Counted from the stretch's first letter, positions 18,180-28,427 are shown. The stretch is 64,000 nucleotides of DNA from Pseudomonas sp. LRP2-20 (GCF_024349685.1 NZ_AP025944.1:3106001-3170000); one strand, 5' to 3'. Notes: a model not told the origin generated them from the sequence alone. Translations and numbers: made by a program.

Positions 18180-18397
18180 TCGCGCCAGCTTTTGCAATCA
18201 AACGAGACCGTTGCTCCCACAAGGACCTCCTTTACCTTGAGCGGCATGCGGTACCTGGGTGCCCCCAAGGGTTGGATTGCTGTGCAACTTCTTGGGGGCA
18301 GTCCGTCCCTGTTGGAGCGGCTTCAGCCGCGAAGAGGCCGGGACAGGCAAAGCCACTTAGGGGTATGGTGTCGGCATCAGCAACTGGCACCACCACC

Positions 18398-19363
18398 ATG
18401 ACCGACATCGAGCGCTACGTCCGCGCCGCCACCCGTGACAACACCCGGCGCAGCTACCAGGCCGCGATCGAACACTTCGAGACCCATTGGGGCGGCTTCC
18501 TGCCGGCCACCGCCGACAGCATCGCCCGTTACCTGGCCGACCACGCCGAACAGCACGCGGTCAGCACCTTGCGCCAGCGCCTGGCAGCACTTAGCCAGTG
18601 GCACATCAGCCAAGGCTTCCCCGACCCGACCAAGGCGCCGCTGGTGCGCCAGGTGCTGCGCGGCATCCGCACCCTGCACCCGACGCCTCCCAGGCAGGCC
18701 GCACCCTTGTTGCTGCAACACCTGCAAACGGCCGTCGAACATTTCGAAGCAGAAGCCACCCAGGCCCAGCAGTGCCATGACCTGCAGAGCCTGCGTCGCG
18801 CCCGGCGCGACACCGCCCTGCTGTTGCTGGGCTTCTGGCGCGGCTTTCGCGGTGATGAACTGGCGCGCCTGCGGGTGGAGCACATCCAGGCCGAAGCCGG
18901 CGTCGGCATCACCCTGTTCCTGCCGCGCAGCAAGGGCGACCGCGAAGCACTTGGCGTGCAGCACCGCACCCCGGCGCTGAAAACGCTGTGCCCGGTCAAT
19001 GCCTATCTGCAATGGATCGAGGTGGCGGGCATCGCCCACGGCCCGGTCTTTCGCAAGCTCGACCGTTGGGGCAACCTCAGCGACACGCCGCTCAACAGCA
19101 ACAGCCTGATCGGCCTGCTGCGGCGCATGCTGGCACGTGCCGGCATACCTGCCGCCCTCTACACCGGTCATTCCCTGCGCCGCGGCTTCGCCACCTGGGC
19201 AACGGCCAATGGCTGGGAACTGAAGGCGATGATGAGCTACGTGGGCTGGAAGGACGCCAAGTCGGCACTGCGCTACATCGATGCCACCCAACGCTTTGGC
19301 GAACTGGCCGTGCTACCCGGCACTGATGAACGGGTCATGCGCGGTACCGGCATCACCACCTGA
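18398..19363 (+). CDS. Tyrosine site-specific recombinase (phage-integrase family)
   Basis: This 321-residue protein has the two-domain layout of tyrosine recombinases. The N-terminal SAM-like core-binding domain includes RNTRRSY-like and LRQRLAALSQWH segments. The C-terminal catalytic domain shows the Arg in FRGDEL near 157, HSLRRGFATW carrying the second Arg, and a final VGWKDAKSALRYID with the nucleophile Tyr. The open frame extends far upstream, but the ATG at 18398 gives the usual N-terminus; an in-frame ATG at 18365 is possible. No phage genes, tRNA or att repeats accompany it, so it appears to be a stand-alone recombinase embedded in core sequence with REP palindromes beside it. Confidence 0.88.
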   Translation: MTDIERYVRAATRDNTRRSYQAAIEHFETHWGGFLPATADSIARYLADHAEQHAVSTLRQRLAALSQWHISQGFPDPTKAPLVRQVLRGIRTLHPTPPRQAAPLLLQHLQTAVEHFEAEATQAQQCHDLQSLRRARRDTALLLLGFWRGFRGDELARLRVEHIQAEAGVGITLFLPRSKGDREALGVQHRTPALKTLCPVNAYLQWIEVAGIAHGPVFRKLDRWGNLSDTPLNSNSLIGLLRRMLARAGIPAALYTGHSLRRGFATWATANGWELKAMMSYVGWKDAKSALRYIDATQRFGELAVLPGTDERVMRGTGITT

Positions 19364-19505
19364 TCGGTCAGGTGGCCATGACGGTCGTGATACAGAAGAC
19401 AGCTGACATTGAACTGGCAGATCCAGTGCAATGCCGACCGCTTGCCCCAGTTCCGCTGGCGTCACGGCGAACAGCAGACGCCTGATGCAGAAGGGTTGCA
19501 GCCTC

Positions 19506-20648
19506 TCAGCGATGCTGCCTGGCGCTGTGCCAGACACGGGCGATATCGCCGGCACGGGCCTGCAAAAGCTGCGCGGCATCCGCGCACGCCTGTTCCAGGG
19601 TCATCGGCCCGTTGGCCAGGGCAAAGGCTGCGTCGATACCGTGGGCATACAGCTGTTGGTAACCTTCGCCCAAGGTCCCGGCCAGTACCACCACCGGCAC
19701 CCCGTGACGCTTGGCCACCCGGGCGACACCCATGGGGGTCTTGCCGCGCAGGGTCTGGGCGTCGAAGCGCCCTTCACCGGTAATCACCAGGTCGGCACCT
19801 TGCACCAGCGCGTCCAGGCCGGCCAGCTCGGCGACCACCTCCACGCCTGGGCGGAAGCGCGCGCCCATGAAGGCCTTGGCGGCAAAGCCCATGCCCCCCG
19901 CAGCACCACAACCCGGGAAGTCGCGCACGTCTTCACCCAGCAATTGCGCACAATGGTCGGCAAAATGGCCAAGGGCCTGGTCCAGCGCCTGCACTTGCTC
20001 GGGGTTGGCGCCCTTCTGCGGGCCGAAGATCGCCGAGGCGCCATTGGCGCCACACAGCGGGTTGTCGACATCGGCCGCCACTTCGACCTGCACCTCGGCC
20101 AGGCGCGGGTCCAGGTCACTGGCGTCGATGCGGGCCAGCCGGGCCAGGGCCAGGCCACCCTCCTCCAGCGCTTGCCCATCGGCGTCCAGCAAGCGCAGGC
20201 CCAAGGCGCGCAGCATGCCGCTGCCGCCGTCGTTGGTGGCACTGCCGCCAATGGCCAGGACAATACGCTGCGCCCCGGCCGCCAGCGCGGCGGCAATCAG
20301 CTCACCGGTGCCCCAGGTGCTGCTGCGGCAGGCATCGCGCTGGCCGCTGGGTACCAGCTGGATACCGCTGGCCTGGGCCATCTCGATGACCGCGGTGCGG
20401 CTCTCTGCCAGCCAGCCCCAACCGGCTTCCACCTGCTGCCCCAGCGGCCCGCGTACGGCCAGCCGGCGCAGTTCGCCATGGCTGGCCGCCACGATCGCTT
20501 GCATGGTGCCTTCGCCACCATCGGCCATCGGGCACTCGACCAGTTCGGCAGCGGGCAACGCCTCGCTCAGGCCAAGGGCGATGGCGCGGGCGACACCGGC
20601 AGCGTCGAGGCTGTCCTTGAACGAGTCGGGGGCGATGACGATTTTCAT
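19506..20648 (-). CDS. Glycerate 2-kinase (GarK/GlxK type)
   Basis: This 380-residue protein is a class II glycerate kinase that phosphorylates D-glycerate to 2-phosphoglycerate, the last step of glucarate, galactarate or glyoxylate routes. It opens with MKIVIAPDSFKDSL, and GGSATNDGGSGML and ITGEGRFDAQT are family landmarks. The ATG at 20648 is preceded by AGGAGAATCCCC, which contains a good ribosome site. A CdaR-type regulator gene lies 112 bp upstream in the same direction, and a sugar-acid transporter diverges from that regulator. Together these form a sugar-acid/glycerate use locus. Confidence 0.93.
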   Translation of the reverse strand: MKIVIAPDSFKDSLDAAGVARAIALGLSEALPAAELVECPMADGGEGTMQAIVAASHGELRRLAVRGPLGQQVEAGWGWLAESRTAVIEMAQASGIQLVPSGQRDACRSSTWGTGELIAAALAAGAQRIVLAIGGSATNDGGSGMLRALGLRLLDADGQALEEGGLALARLARIDASDLDPRLAEVQVEVAADVDNPLCGANGASAIFGPQKGANPEQVQALDQALGHFADHCAQLLGEDVRDFPGCGAAGGMGFAAKAFMGARFRPGVEVVAELAGLDALVQGADLVITGEGRFDAQTLRGKTPMGVARVAKRHGVPVVVLAGTLGEGYQQLYAHGIDAAFALANGPMTLEQACADAAQLLQARAGDIARVWHSARQHR

Positions 20649-20760
20649 GGGGATTCTCCTGTCCTGATGACTGGCATGCTGACAGCTGACTGGCGCGGCG
20701 ACCTCGGTCGGATGCACAAAAGGCCAGCGCCGTTGTTTGGGCAAATGCCTTTGCCCGCGT

Positions 20761-21858
20761 TCAATCGGCCGGCAGCAGTTGCAGCCCCAGGTACAGGCTC
20801 AGCATGCCCTCCAGGCGCAGCGGGTCTACTTCGCCCAGTTCGGCGATGCGCTCCAGGCGGTAGCGCAGGCTGTTGCGGTGGATGCCCAGGGCATCGGCAC
20901 AGGCCTGGCTCTGGCCATCGTGCGCGCACCAGGCGCGTAGCGTGGCCAGCAACTGGCCGCTGGCATCCCGGGAGCGAATGCGCTGCAGCGGCTCCAGCAG
21001 TTCGTCCAGCGCATCTTCGTTGCGATGGCGCCAGAGCAAGGCCGGCAAGCGGTAGCGGCCAAGGCTCAGCAGTTGTTCTTTCGGCAGTACCTCACGGCCG
21101 TAGGCCAGCAAGTCACGCACCCGTCGGTAACCCCGGCGCAATTGCTCCACGCTCTGCGCCGGGTTGCCCAGCGCCAGGCGTTCGACCTCCCAGCCGTGGC
21201 GCTGCAGGCGTTCGATCAGGCGGGCTTCATCCAGCACCAGCCCCGCCGGCCGGCACCACAGCAGCGACTCGCGCGATGGGCTCACGCACCAGCTTTCCGG
21301 GTAGCGGCTCATCAACCAGGACGACAGCGTTTCGGCAGGCGGCCCGGATTGCAGCTCGAACAGGCATGGCACCCGAGGCAGCTGAGGTTTCAGGCCCAAT
21401 TGCTGCGCCTCGTCCAACAGCCGTGGCGAATCACCGCTGCCGCCGAGCAACAACGCCAGCAAGTCGTCGCACCGCTGGCGCCGCCACTGCTGCTCGACCT
21501 GCAGGTGCCGTTGCGCCAGGAGCATCTCGGCAGTCATGCGCACCAGTTCGCCGTAGGTACGCAGTTGCTGCGGGTCGCCGGTCAGGCCGAGCACGCCGAT
21601 CAGGCGCCCATCGAGCATCAACGGCAGGTTGACCCCAGGCTGCACGCCCTTGAGGCACTTGGCCGCGTCGACATCCAGTTCGACCACCCGTCCGTTGGCC
21701 AGCACCAGCTGCGCACCCTCATGGCGGGTGTTGATGCGCTCCGGTTCGCCACTGCCGAGGATCAGCCCCTGGCTGTCCATGACGTTGACGTTGCAGGGCA
21801 GAATGGCCATTGCCCGATCGACGATATCCTGCGCCAGATCATGGTCCAGTTCGAACAT
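20761..21858 (-). CDS. cdaR: CdaR-type sugar diacid regulator
   Basis: This 365-residue protein has an N-terminal diacid-recognition domain (DHDLAQDIVDRAMAILPCNV, then VNLPLMLDGRLIGVLGLTG) and a C-terminal PucR-type helix-turn-helix (ADALGIHRNSLRYRLERI). Such proteins activate galactarate/glucarate/glycerate genes in response to the acid. The gene is divergent from the MFS transporter and precedes the glycerate kinase, so both are likely targets. A 13-bp inverted repeat in the intergenic region is a candidate operator and is annotated separately. Confidence 0.92.
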   Translation of the reverse strand: MFELDHDLAQDIVDRAMAILPCNVNVMDSQGLILGSGEPERINTRHEGAQLVLANGRVVELDVDAAKCLKGVQPGVNLPLMLDGRLIGVLGLTGDPQQLRTYGELVRMTAEMLLAQRHLQVEQQWRRQRCDDLLALLLGGSGDSPRLLDEAQQLGLKPQLPRVPCLFELQSGPPAETLSSWLMSRYPESWCVSPSRESLLWCRPAGLVLDEARLIERLQRHGWEVERLALGNPAQSVEQLRRGYRRVRDLLAYGREVLPKEQLLSLGRYRLPALLWRHRNEDALDELLEPLQRIRSRDASGQLLATLRAWCAHDGQSQACADALGIHRNSLRYRLERIAELGEVDPLRLEGMLSLYLGLQLLPAD

Positions 21859-21881
21859 TCAGCGGTCCTTAATCGTGTCAG

Positions 21882-21927
21882 CTTTTGTACAGCGGCACAG
21901 CGCCCTGCACGATACGCTGTGCAAAAG
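21882..21927. promoter_or_regulatory. Candidate CdaR operator palindrome
   Basis: CTTTTGTACAGCG at 21882-21894 and CGCTGTGCAAAAG at 21915-21927 are inverted repeats matching at 12 of 13 bases, with centres 33 bp apart (three helical turns). They lie 23 bp from the cdaR start and about 95 bp from the transporter start, inside the only intergenic region they share. The role as operator is inference. Confidence 0.5.
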
Positions 21928-22021
21928 CACAAAGACAGGCGCGTCGCACTCCCCGAGACTCGTCAGGGCGAGCGCCGGCACAGGCGACGCGGCGACAACC
22001 ATAACAACAGAGACCACGATC

Positions 22022-23350
22022 ATGGCACACAGCCCTGCCCCTGACCAAGGCACCGATATCACCCGCAACGCGCTGTACCGGCGCATCACCCTGCGGCTGA
22101 TTCCGTTCATTTTCATCTGCTACCTGTTCAACTACCTGGACCGCGTCAACGTCGGCTTCGCCAAGCTGCAGATGCTCGATGCACTGAAGTTCAGCGAAAC
22201 CGTGTATGGCCTCGGCGCCGGCATCTTCTTCATCGGCTACGTGCTCTGCGGCCTGCCGAGCAACCTGGCCCTCAACCGCTTCGGCCCGCGGCGCTGGATT
22301 GCGGCGATGATGATCGCCTGGGGCAGCCTGTCGACCTGCTTGCTGTTCGTCACCACCCCCGCCGAGTTCTACGGCCTGCGCCTGCTGACCGGCGCCGCCG
22401 AAGCTGGCTTCTTCCCGGGCGTGGTGCTGTACCTCTCACGCTGGTTCCCGGCTGACCGCCGTGGCCGCATCATGGCCCTGTTCATGTCGGCGATCCCGGT
22501 GTCGGGCCTGCTCGGCGGGCCGTTCTCCGGCTGGATCCTCGAACACTTCGCCGCTGGCCAGCATGGCTTGGCCGGCTGGCAGTGGATGTTCCTGATCCAG
22601 GGCCTGCCGACCGTGGCCCTCGGCGTGCTGGCCATCAAGCTGCTCAGCGATGGCTACCAGAAAGCCGCCTGGCTGAGCCCGGCCGAACGCCAGCTGATTG
22701 CCGCCGACCTCGAAGCCGACGCCGCCAGCAAGCCGAACACCACCGGCGACAGCGTGCTGGCCGTGCTGACCAACCCGCTGATCTGGACCTTCGGCTTCGT
22801 CTACTTCTGCATCCAGAGCGGCGTGTACGCGATCAACTTCTGGCTGCCGTCGATCATCAAGAACATGGGCTTCGACAACCCGTTGCTGATCGGCTGGCTG
22901 AGCGCCATTCCGTACCTGCTGGCCGGCGTGTTCATGATCCTCTGCGGCCGCTCGGCAGACCTGCGCAACGAGCGCCGCTGGCACCTTGTAGTGCCGATGC
23001 TGATGGGCGCCATCGGCCTGCTCATCGCGGTCAACTTCGCCGGCAACCCGAGCATCGCCATCCTCGGCCTGTCGATCGCCACCATGGGCGCCCTCACCGG
23101 CCTGCCGATGTTCTGGCCGATGCCGACTGCGCTGCTCAGCGCCAGTGCGGCGGTGGCGGGCCTGGCGATCATCAACTCGGTGGGCCAGATGGCCGGTTTC
23201 CTCAGCCCGTACCTGGTCGGCTTCATCAAGGACCAGACCGGCTCGACCGATGCTGCGCTGTATTCGCTGGCGGCGTTGATCGTGCTCGGTAGCCTGGTGG
23301 CCCTGCGGGTTACCCGGGCCGGTGCACTGACGGCAGCGCGCAGCCAGTGA
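22022..23350 (+). CDS. MFS transporter, anion:cation symporter family (sugar acid)
   Basis: This 442-residue membrane protein has the 12-helix layout and signatures of the ACS family of major facilitator transporters, for example FNYLDRVNVGFAKLQM at the end of helix 1 and the RWFPADRRGR loop. Members carry sugar acids such as glucarate, galactonate, tartrate or glycerate with protons. Next to a CdaR-type regulator and a glycerate kinase, a sugar-acid or glycerate substrate is the best guess. The ATG at 22022 follows an AACAACAGAGACC leader; the open frame extends upstream but reads backwards through cdaR and is not coding. Confidence 0.88.
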   Translation: MAHSPAPDQGTDITRNALYRRITLRLIPFIFICYLFNYLDRVNVGFAKLQMLDALKFSETVYGLGAGIFFIGYVLCGLPSNLALNRFGPRRWIAAMMIAWGSLSTCLLFVTTPAEFYGLRLLTGAAEAGFFPGVVLYLSRWFPADRRGRIMALFMSAIPVSGLLGGPFSGWILEHFAAGQHGLAGWQWMFLIQGLPTVALGVLAIKLLSDGYQKAAWLSPAERQLIAADLEADAASKPNTTGDSVLAVLTNPLIWTFGFVYFCIQSGVYAINFWLPSIIKNMGFDNPLLIGWLSAIPYLLAGVFMILCGRSADLRNERRWHLVVPMLMGAIGLLIAVNFAGNPSIAILGLSIATMGALTGLPMFWPMPTALLSASAAVAGLAIINSVGQMAGFLSPYLVGFIKDQTGSTDAALYSLAALIVLGSLVALRVTRAGALTAARSQ

Positions 23351-23390
23351 GGTTGTTGGTGGGTTCGCCGGGAGGTTTGCAGCGCCCATG

Positions 23391-23615
23391 AGATCGAGCG
23401 CCGCCCGCGCGGCGCATCGCGAGCTTTGCTCGCTCCTACGTTTGTTTCGGGCCAGTAATGCCTGTGACAGGCGCGCGCGACCGCCTTGTTGGTACGACAC
23501 GATATCGAGTCATGCTCCAAGGCGTCCGCGCGCAAATCCCACAGGATAAACTGGCCCGAAACAAACGTAGGAGCGAGCAAAGCTCGCGATGCGCCGCGCG
23601 GGCGGCGCTCGATCT
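23391..23615. repeat. Large hairpin: perfect 66-bp inverted repeat
   Basis: Positions 23391-23456 and 23550-23615 are exact reverse complements over 66 bases, with a 93-bp spacer. Pairing continues imperfectly outward for roughly 30 more bases on each side (GGCGCTGCA blocks near 23375 and 23621). Each arm contains GAGCTTTGCTCGCTCC, a REP-like palindrome. It occupies most of the 389-bp gap between the MFS and Rieske-FAD genes. No transposase is encoded inside. Confidence 0.9.
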
Positions 23616-23739
23616 CTCAGGCGCTGCAGATCCCGAGGCGAACACAAGGACACCGGTCGTCAGATCAACGCATCCACCTCCCACCGCCGGCGTCAAATGG
23701 TGCAAAGCTCTTTGCAGATGGCCCCTTTGGAGATGCCCC

Positions 23740-25260
23740 ATGACCCAGCACGCCGTGGCCCGCCTCGAACAGCTCGATCCCAAGCGCCCCTTGCGCGTCC
23801 AGGCCGGCAACGAAGAAATGATCCTCGTCCGCCAGGGCGATCAGGTCCATGCCTACCAGGGCAACTGCCCGCACGAAGGCGCGCCGCTGGAAGAAGGCAT
23901 GATCTGCGGCGGCCTGCTGGTCTGCCCCTGGCACAAGGCCGCGTTTGCCGTCGATGAAGGTGCGGTGTGCGAGCCCCCGGCGCTGACCGACCTGCGCCGG
24001 TACCGCGCGTGGGTCAAGGACGGTGAAGTGTGGGTCGATGACCAGCCGTTGCCGAAGAACGAGCCACCTCGACACAGCGACGCCCGCACCTTCGTGGTGA
24101 TCGGTGCCGGTGCCGCCGGCTCGGCAGCGGTTGCCACGCTGCTCGACCACGGCTTTGGCGGGCACCTGATCTGGCTCGACCAGGAGCGGCAGCCGGCATA
24201 CGACCGCACGGCCTTGAGCAAATTCGTCATCGCCGGGGAGATGGCACCTGACGAAGTATCAGCATTGCTGGAGCCCGATCAACTGCGCAAAGGTCATCTG
24301 GATCGACGCTTGGGCAAGGTACGCGTGCTGGATGCGAAAAAGCGCCAGATCACCCTCGCCGACGGCCAGCACATCGACTATGACGCCGCCCTGCTGGCCA
24401 CGGGCGGTAAACCGCTGCGTCCGGCACTGCCTGGGGTGGACCTGCCTGGCATCATGACCTTGCGCTCACGCGAGGATGCCGCTCGCCTGCTCGATGCCGC
24501 CGAACCTGGCCAGCCGGTGGTGATCGTCGGCGACGGTTTCATCGGCCTGGAAGCCGCCTCGGCTCTGCGCAAGTACGGCGCACAGGTGCATGTGGTCACC
24601 CGTCACGAAGTACCGTTGGCCAAACAGCTCGGTGAGCGTATCGGTCGCTGCATTCGCGAACTGCATGAACGCAAGGGCGTGGTCTTTCATGGCCCGACCG
24701 AGGTCGAACGCTTCCTGGGCGAAGACAAGGTCGAGGCCGTGCAACTGGCCAATGGCGAAAAACTGCTCGCAGGGCTGGTGCTGCTGGGCACCGGGGTCAA
24801 GCCCGCCACTGCCTTCGTGCAGGGCGTGCCGTTGGCCAAGGATCAGTCATTGCCGGTCGATGCCGAACTGCATGCCGCTGAGGGTCTATGGGCTGCCGGC
24901 GACATCGCCACCTTCCCCCATGCAGGCCGGCCGGTACGCATCGAGCACTGGCGGCTGGCCCAGCAGCATGGGGTGATCGCAGCGGCCAACATGTTGGGTG
25001 AACAACGCCGCTACAACGATGTGCCGTTCTTCTGGACCTACCAGCACGGGCGCACCTACGAGGTGCTGGGGCATGCCCAGGACTGGAACCGCATCGAGTT
25101 CGTCGGGGAACCGGAGAAAGGCGATTTCATTGCCTTGCAGTGTGTCGGGGATCAGGTGGAGGCAGTGGTAGCCAAGGGCTATTCGGATGCCATGGCGACG
25201 CTGTCACAACGCATGAAAAGACCTTTGAGCCTGGATCAGGCCCTTGAGCTGATTGGCTGA
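23740..25260 (+). CDS. Rieske-FAD/NAD(P) oxidoreductase fusion
   Basis: This 506-residue soluble protein joins a Rieske [2Fe-2S] domain (Cys43 and His45 in CPHEGAP, Cys62 and His65 in CPWHKAAF) to a pyridine-nucleotide-disulfide-type reductase. The reductase carries a FAD-binding VVIGAGAAGSA near residue 117, an NAD(P)-binding VVIVGDGFIGLEAA near 263 and a second FAD block WAAGDIATF. A C-terminal reductase domain follows. The layout resembles AIFM3/Nfrl-like proteins and ferredoxin reductases of ring-hydroxylating systems, with the ferredoxin fused in. The start at 23740 has GGAG 7 bases upstream. No partner oxygenase is adjacent, so the electron acceptor is unknown. Confidence 0.9.
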   Translation: MTQHAVARLEQLDPKRPLRVQAGNEEMILVRQGDQVHAYQGNCPHEGAPLEEGMICGGLLVCPWHKAAFAVDEGAVCEPPALTDLRRYRAWVKDGEVWVDDQPLPKNEPPRHSDARTFVVIGAGAAGSAAVATLLDHGFGGHLIWLDQERQPAYDRTALSKFVIAGEMAPDEVSALLEPDQLRKGHLDRRLGKVRVLDAKKRQITLADGQHIDYDAALLATGGKPLRPALPGVDLPGIMTLRSREDAARLLDAAEPGQPVVIVGDGFIGLEAASALRKYGAQVHVVTRHEVPLAKQLGERIGRCIRELHERKGVVFHGPTEVERFLGEDKVEAVQLANGEKLLAGLVLLGTGVKPATAFVQGVPLAKDQSLPVDAELHAAEGLWAAGDIATFPHAGRPVRIEHWRLAQQHGVIAAANMLGEQRRYNDVPFFWTYQHGRTYEVLGHAQDWNRIEFVGEPEKGDFIALQCVGDQVEAVVAKGYSDAMATLSQRMKRPLSLDQALELIG

Positions 25261-25340
25261 TCCCAACGCCCGCGCGCCCTTTAAAACCCGGCCGGTTATG
25301 TGTAAAACAGGCGGATCATTCCCCGCAAAGGACACTCGGC

Positions 25341-26351
25341 ATGCTCTACCGTCCCCTTGGCCACTCCGGCCTGCAAGTCTCCGCGTTGACCCTGGGCAGC
25401 ATGATGTTCGGCGAGCAGACCAGCACCGAGGACGCGTTGCGGATCATCGACAAGGCCTGGGACCAGGGCATCAACTTCATCGACACCGCCGACGTGTACA
25501 ACGCCGGCCGCTCCGAAGAGATCGTCGGTGAAGCGGTGGCGCGCCATCGCCAGGACTGGGTGGTCGCCTCCAAGGTCGGCATGGGGCCCACCGATGGCCT
25601 GCCCAACCGCAGCGGGCTGTCACGCAAGCACATCTTCAATGGCATCGATGCCACGCTGACACGCATGCACCTGGATTACCTGGACATCTACTACCTGCAC
25701 CGCGAAGACCACAAGGTGCCGCTGGAAGAAACGGTGCGGGCCATCGGCGACCTGCTGCAGCAGGGCAAGATCCGTTACTGGGGCGTGTCCAACTACCGCG
25801 GCTGGCGCATTGCCGAGATCTGCAACATTGCCGAGCGCCTGGGTGTGGCCAAGCCGGTGGTGAGCCAGCCGTTGTACAACATCGTCAATCGCCAGGCCGA
25901 GCCGGAGCAGATGACCGCCGCCGCGTATCACGGCCTGGGCGTGGTGCCGTTCAGCCCGCTGGCCCGCGGCGTGCTCAGCGGCAAGTATGCGCCGGGCGCA
26001 GAGCCTGAAGCCGGCAGCCGCGCAGCGCGGCAGGACAAGCGCATCATGGAGGTGGAATGGCGCCAGGAATCGCTGGCCATTGCCCGGCAACTGCAGGACT
26101 ACGTGCAGGCCAAGGGCGTGGGGCTGGTCGAGTTCGCGATTGCCTGGGTGCTCAACAGCCAGTTGGTCAGTTCGGCCATCGTCGGGCCGCGCACCGAGGC
26201 GCAGTGGGATACCTATGGCGGGGCGCTGGACGTGAAGATCACGGCGGAAGATGAAGCATTCGTCGATTCGCTGGTGACGCCGGGGCATGCGTCGACGCCG
26301 GGGTTCAACGATGTGGCGCATTTTGTCAGCGGTCGGTTGGCTCGTCGCTGA
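25341..26351 (+). CDS. Aldo/keto reductase
   Basis: This 336-residue enzyme belongs to the NADPH-dependent aldo/keto reductases, close to the YghZ/Tas-like branch. The catalytic tetrad is visible as Asp48 and Tyr53 in DTADVYN, Lys78 in ASKVG and His120 in LHRED. The C-terminal cofactor block SSAIVGPRTEAQW is also present. It lies 80 bp after the Rieske-FAD gene in the same direction, with GCAAAGGACACTCGGC upstream supplying the ribosome site. The substrate cannot be predicted. Confidence 0.92.
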   Translation: MLYRPLGHSGLQVSALTLGSMMFGEQTSTEDALRIIDKAWDQGINFIDTADVYNAGRSEEIVGEAVARHRQDWVVASKVGMGPTDGLPNRSGLSRKHIFNGIDATLTRMHLDYLDIYYLHREDHKVPLEETVRAIGDLLQQGKIRYWGVSNYRGWRIAEICNIAERLGVAKPVVSQPLYNIVNRQAEPEQMTAAAYHGLGVVPFSPLARGVLSGKYAPGAEPEAGSRAARQDKRIMEVEWRQESLAIARQLQDYVQAKGVGLVEFAIAWVLNSQLVSSAIVGPRTEAQWDTYGGALDVKITAEDEAFVDSLVTPGHASTPGFNDVAHFVSGRLARR

Positions 26352-26364
26352 GCGTTCTCCTGCA

Positions 26365-26430
26365 TCGGCCTCTTCATGGGCAAGTCGGAGCGGCGGTTCG
26401 GCGCCCCGACTTGCCGGCGAAGAGGCCGGT
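26365..26430. repeat. Inverted repeat between convergent genes, possible bidirectional terminator
   Basis: GGCCTCTTC...GGGCAAGTCGG on the left pairs with CCGACTTGCC...GAAGAGGCC on the right around a GGCGGTTCGGCGCC loop region. It is a REP-like hairpin in the 84-bp gap between the aldo/keto reductase and the convergent flavin oxidoreductase and could end transcripts from both sides. No T-run follows, so this is tentative. Confidence 0.55.
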
Positions 26431-26435
26431 GAGGT

Positions 26436-27416
<981 letters not shown>

Positions 27417-27515
27417 GGGGTCTCCACAGGGATTATCAATGACACCAGTGTCTACGCTGCCACGCCAGGGATAAACCCGAAGTCAGGCCCCATATACGGG
27501 CCTGGCAGTCCCCAA

Positions 27516-28427
27516 TCAGTGTTCCCAGGGCACGCCTTGCGCCCAAGTCGCCACCAGCAGGTCGATGAACCCACGTACCCGTGGCGACAGGTGCCGCTTG
27601 CTCGGGTAGACCACACGGATAGGGTCTGCTGGCGGCCGATAATCGCGTAGCACCTCCACCAGCGTACCGGCCCGCAAGTCGTCGCCAGTGATGTAGGTCG
27701 GCAGATGAATCAGGCCGAAGCCGGCCCGCGCGCCATCGAGCATCGCTTCGGAGCTGTCGATGTTGAGCCGCCCGGGCTCTTCGCACAGGTGCAGCCCCTC
27801 GGCGGTGTGGAAGCGCCAGGGCATCGACCTTTCACCGGCCAGGAAGGCGATCTTGTCGTGGCCGTACAAATCCGCCGGAACCTGCGGCACGCCGTGCTGG
27901 CTCAGGTATGCAGGCGAGGCGCAGGTGACGAACTGCTGCCAGGCGACGGTGCGGGTCAGCAGTTGCGAGTCTTCCTTGGGCGCACCGATACGCACGGCGA
28001 CGTCGACGCCCTCTTCCACCAGGTCGACAAAACGGTCGGTGAAACGGATGTCGGCACGCAGCTGCGGCCACTGCTTGAGATAGTCATCCAGGATCGGCAG
28101 TACATGGCGTTGGCCCAACGAAAGCGGCGCCGTCAGGCGCAGGGTGCCGGTGGGCTTGCCACGGCGCTGGGCCATGGTGCTTTCCACCTCGTCCAGGTCA
28201 TCGAGGATCTGTCGCCAGCGCTCGAAGGCCACCAGGCCTTCGTCGGTCAGGCTCAGCTTGCGCGTGGTGCGGTTGAGCAGGCGCACCGCCATGCGCGCCT
28301 CCAGCCGGGCGATGCTCTTGCCCACCGCCGAACGGGTCAATCCCAGGCTGGCGGCCGCAGCGGTGAAGCTGCCGGCCTTGACGGCACTGACGAAGGCAGC
28401 GATGTCGCCGAAGCGGTTGGGTTCCAT
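27516..28427 (-). CDS. LysR family transcriptional regulator
   Basis: This 303-residue protein has the N-terminal winged helix-turn-helix of LysR regulators (FVSAVKAGSFTAAAASLGL, then RLEARMAVRLLNRTTRKLSL) and a C-terminal effector-binding domain of the usual length. It belongs to the CrgA/DmlR-like branch. The nearest candidate target is the downstream luciferase-like oxidoreductase gene. It is not CatR, because it is far from the cat genes and belongs to a different branch. Confidence 0.92.
   Translation of the reverse strand: MEPNRFGDIAAFVSAVKAGSFTAAAASLGLTRSAVGKSIARLEARMAVRLLNRTTRKLSLTDEGLVAFERWRQILDDLDEVESTMAQRRGKPTGTLRLTAPLSLGQRHVLPILDDYLKQWPQLRADIRFTDRFVDLVEEGVDVAVRIGAPKEDSQLLTRTVAWQQFVTCASPAYLSQHGVPQVPADLYGHDKIAFLAGERSMPWRFHTAEGLHLCEEPGRLNIDSSEAMLDGARAGFGLIHLPTYITGDDLRAGTLVEVLRDYRPPADPIRVVYPSKRHLSPRVRGFIDLLVATWAQGVPWEH

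Noticed and set aside
18384..18400. CTGGCACC before the integrase as a sigma54 promoter
   Set aside because: Only the -24 half resembles the consensus; no GC follows at the correct distance and it abuts the start codon.
18398..19363. Integrase as evidence for a prophage or integrative element
   Set aside because: No phage, conjugation or cargo genes and no flanking direct repeats or tRNA were found.
27516..28427. LysR regulator as the missing CatR
   Set aside because: It resembles the CrgA/DmlR branch, is several kilobases from the cat genes and sits beside an unrelated oxidoreductase.
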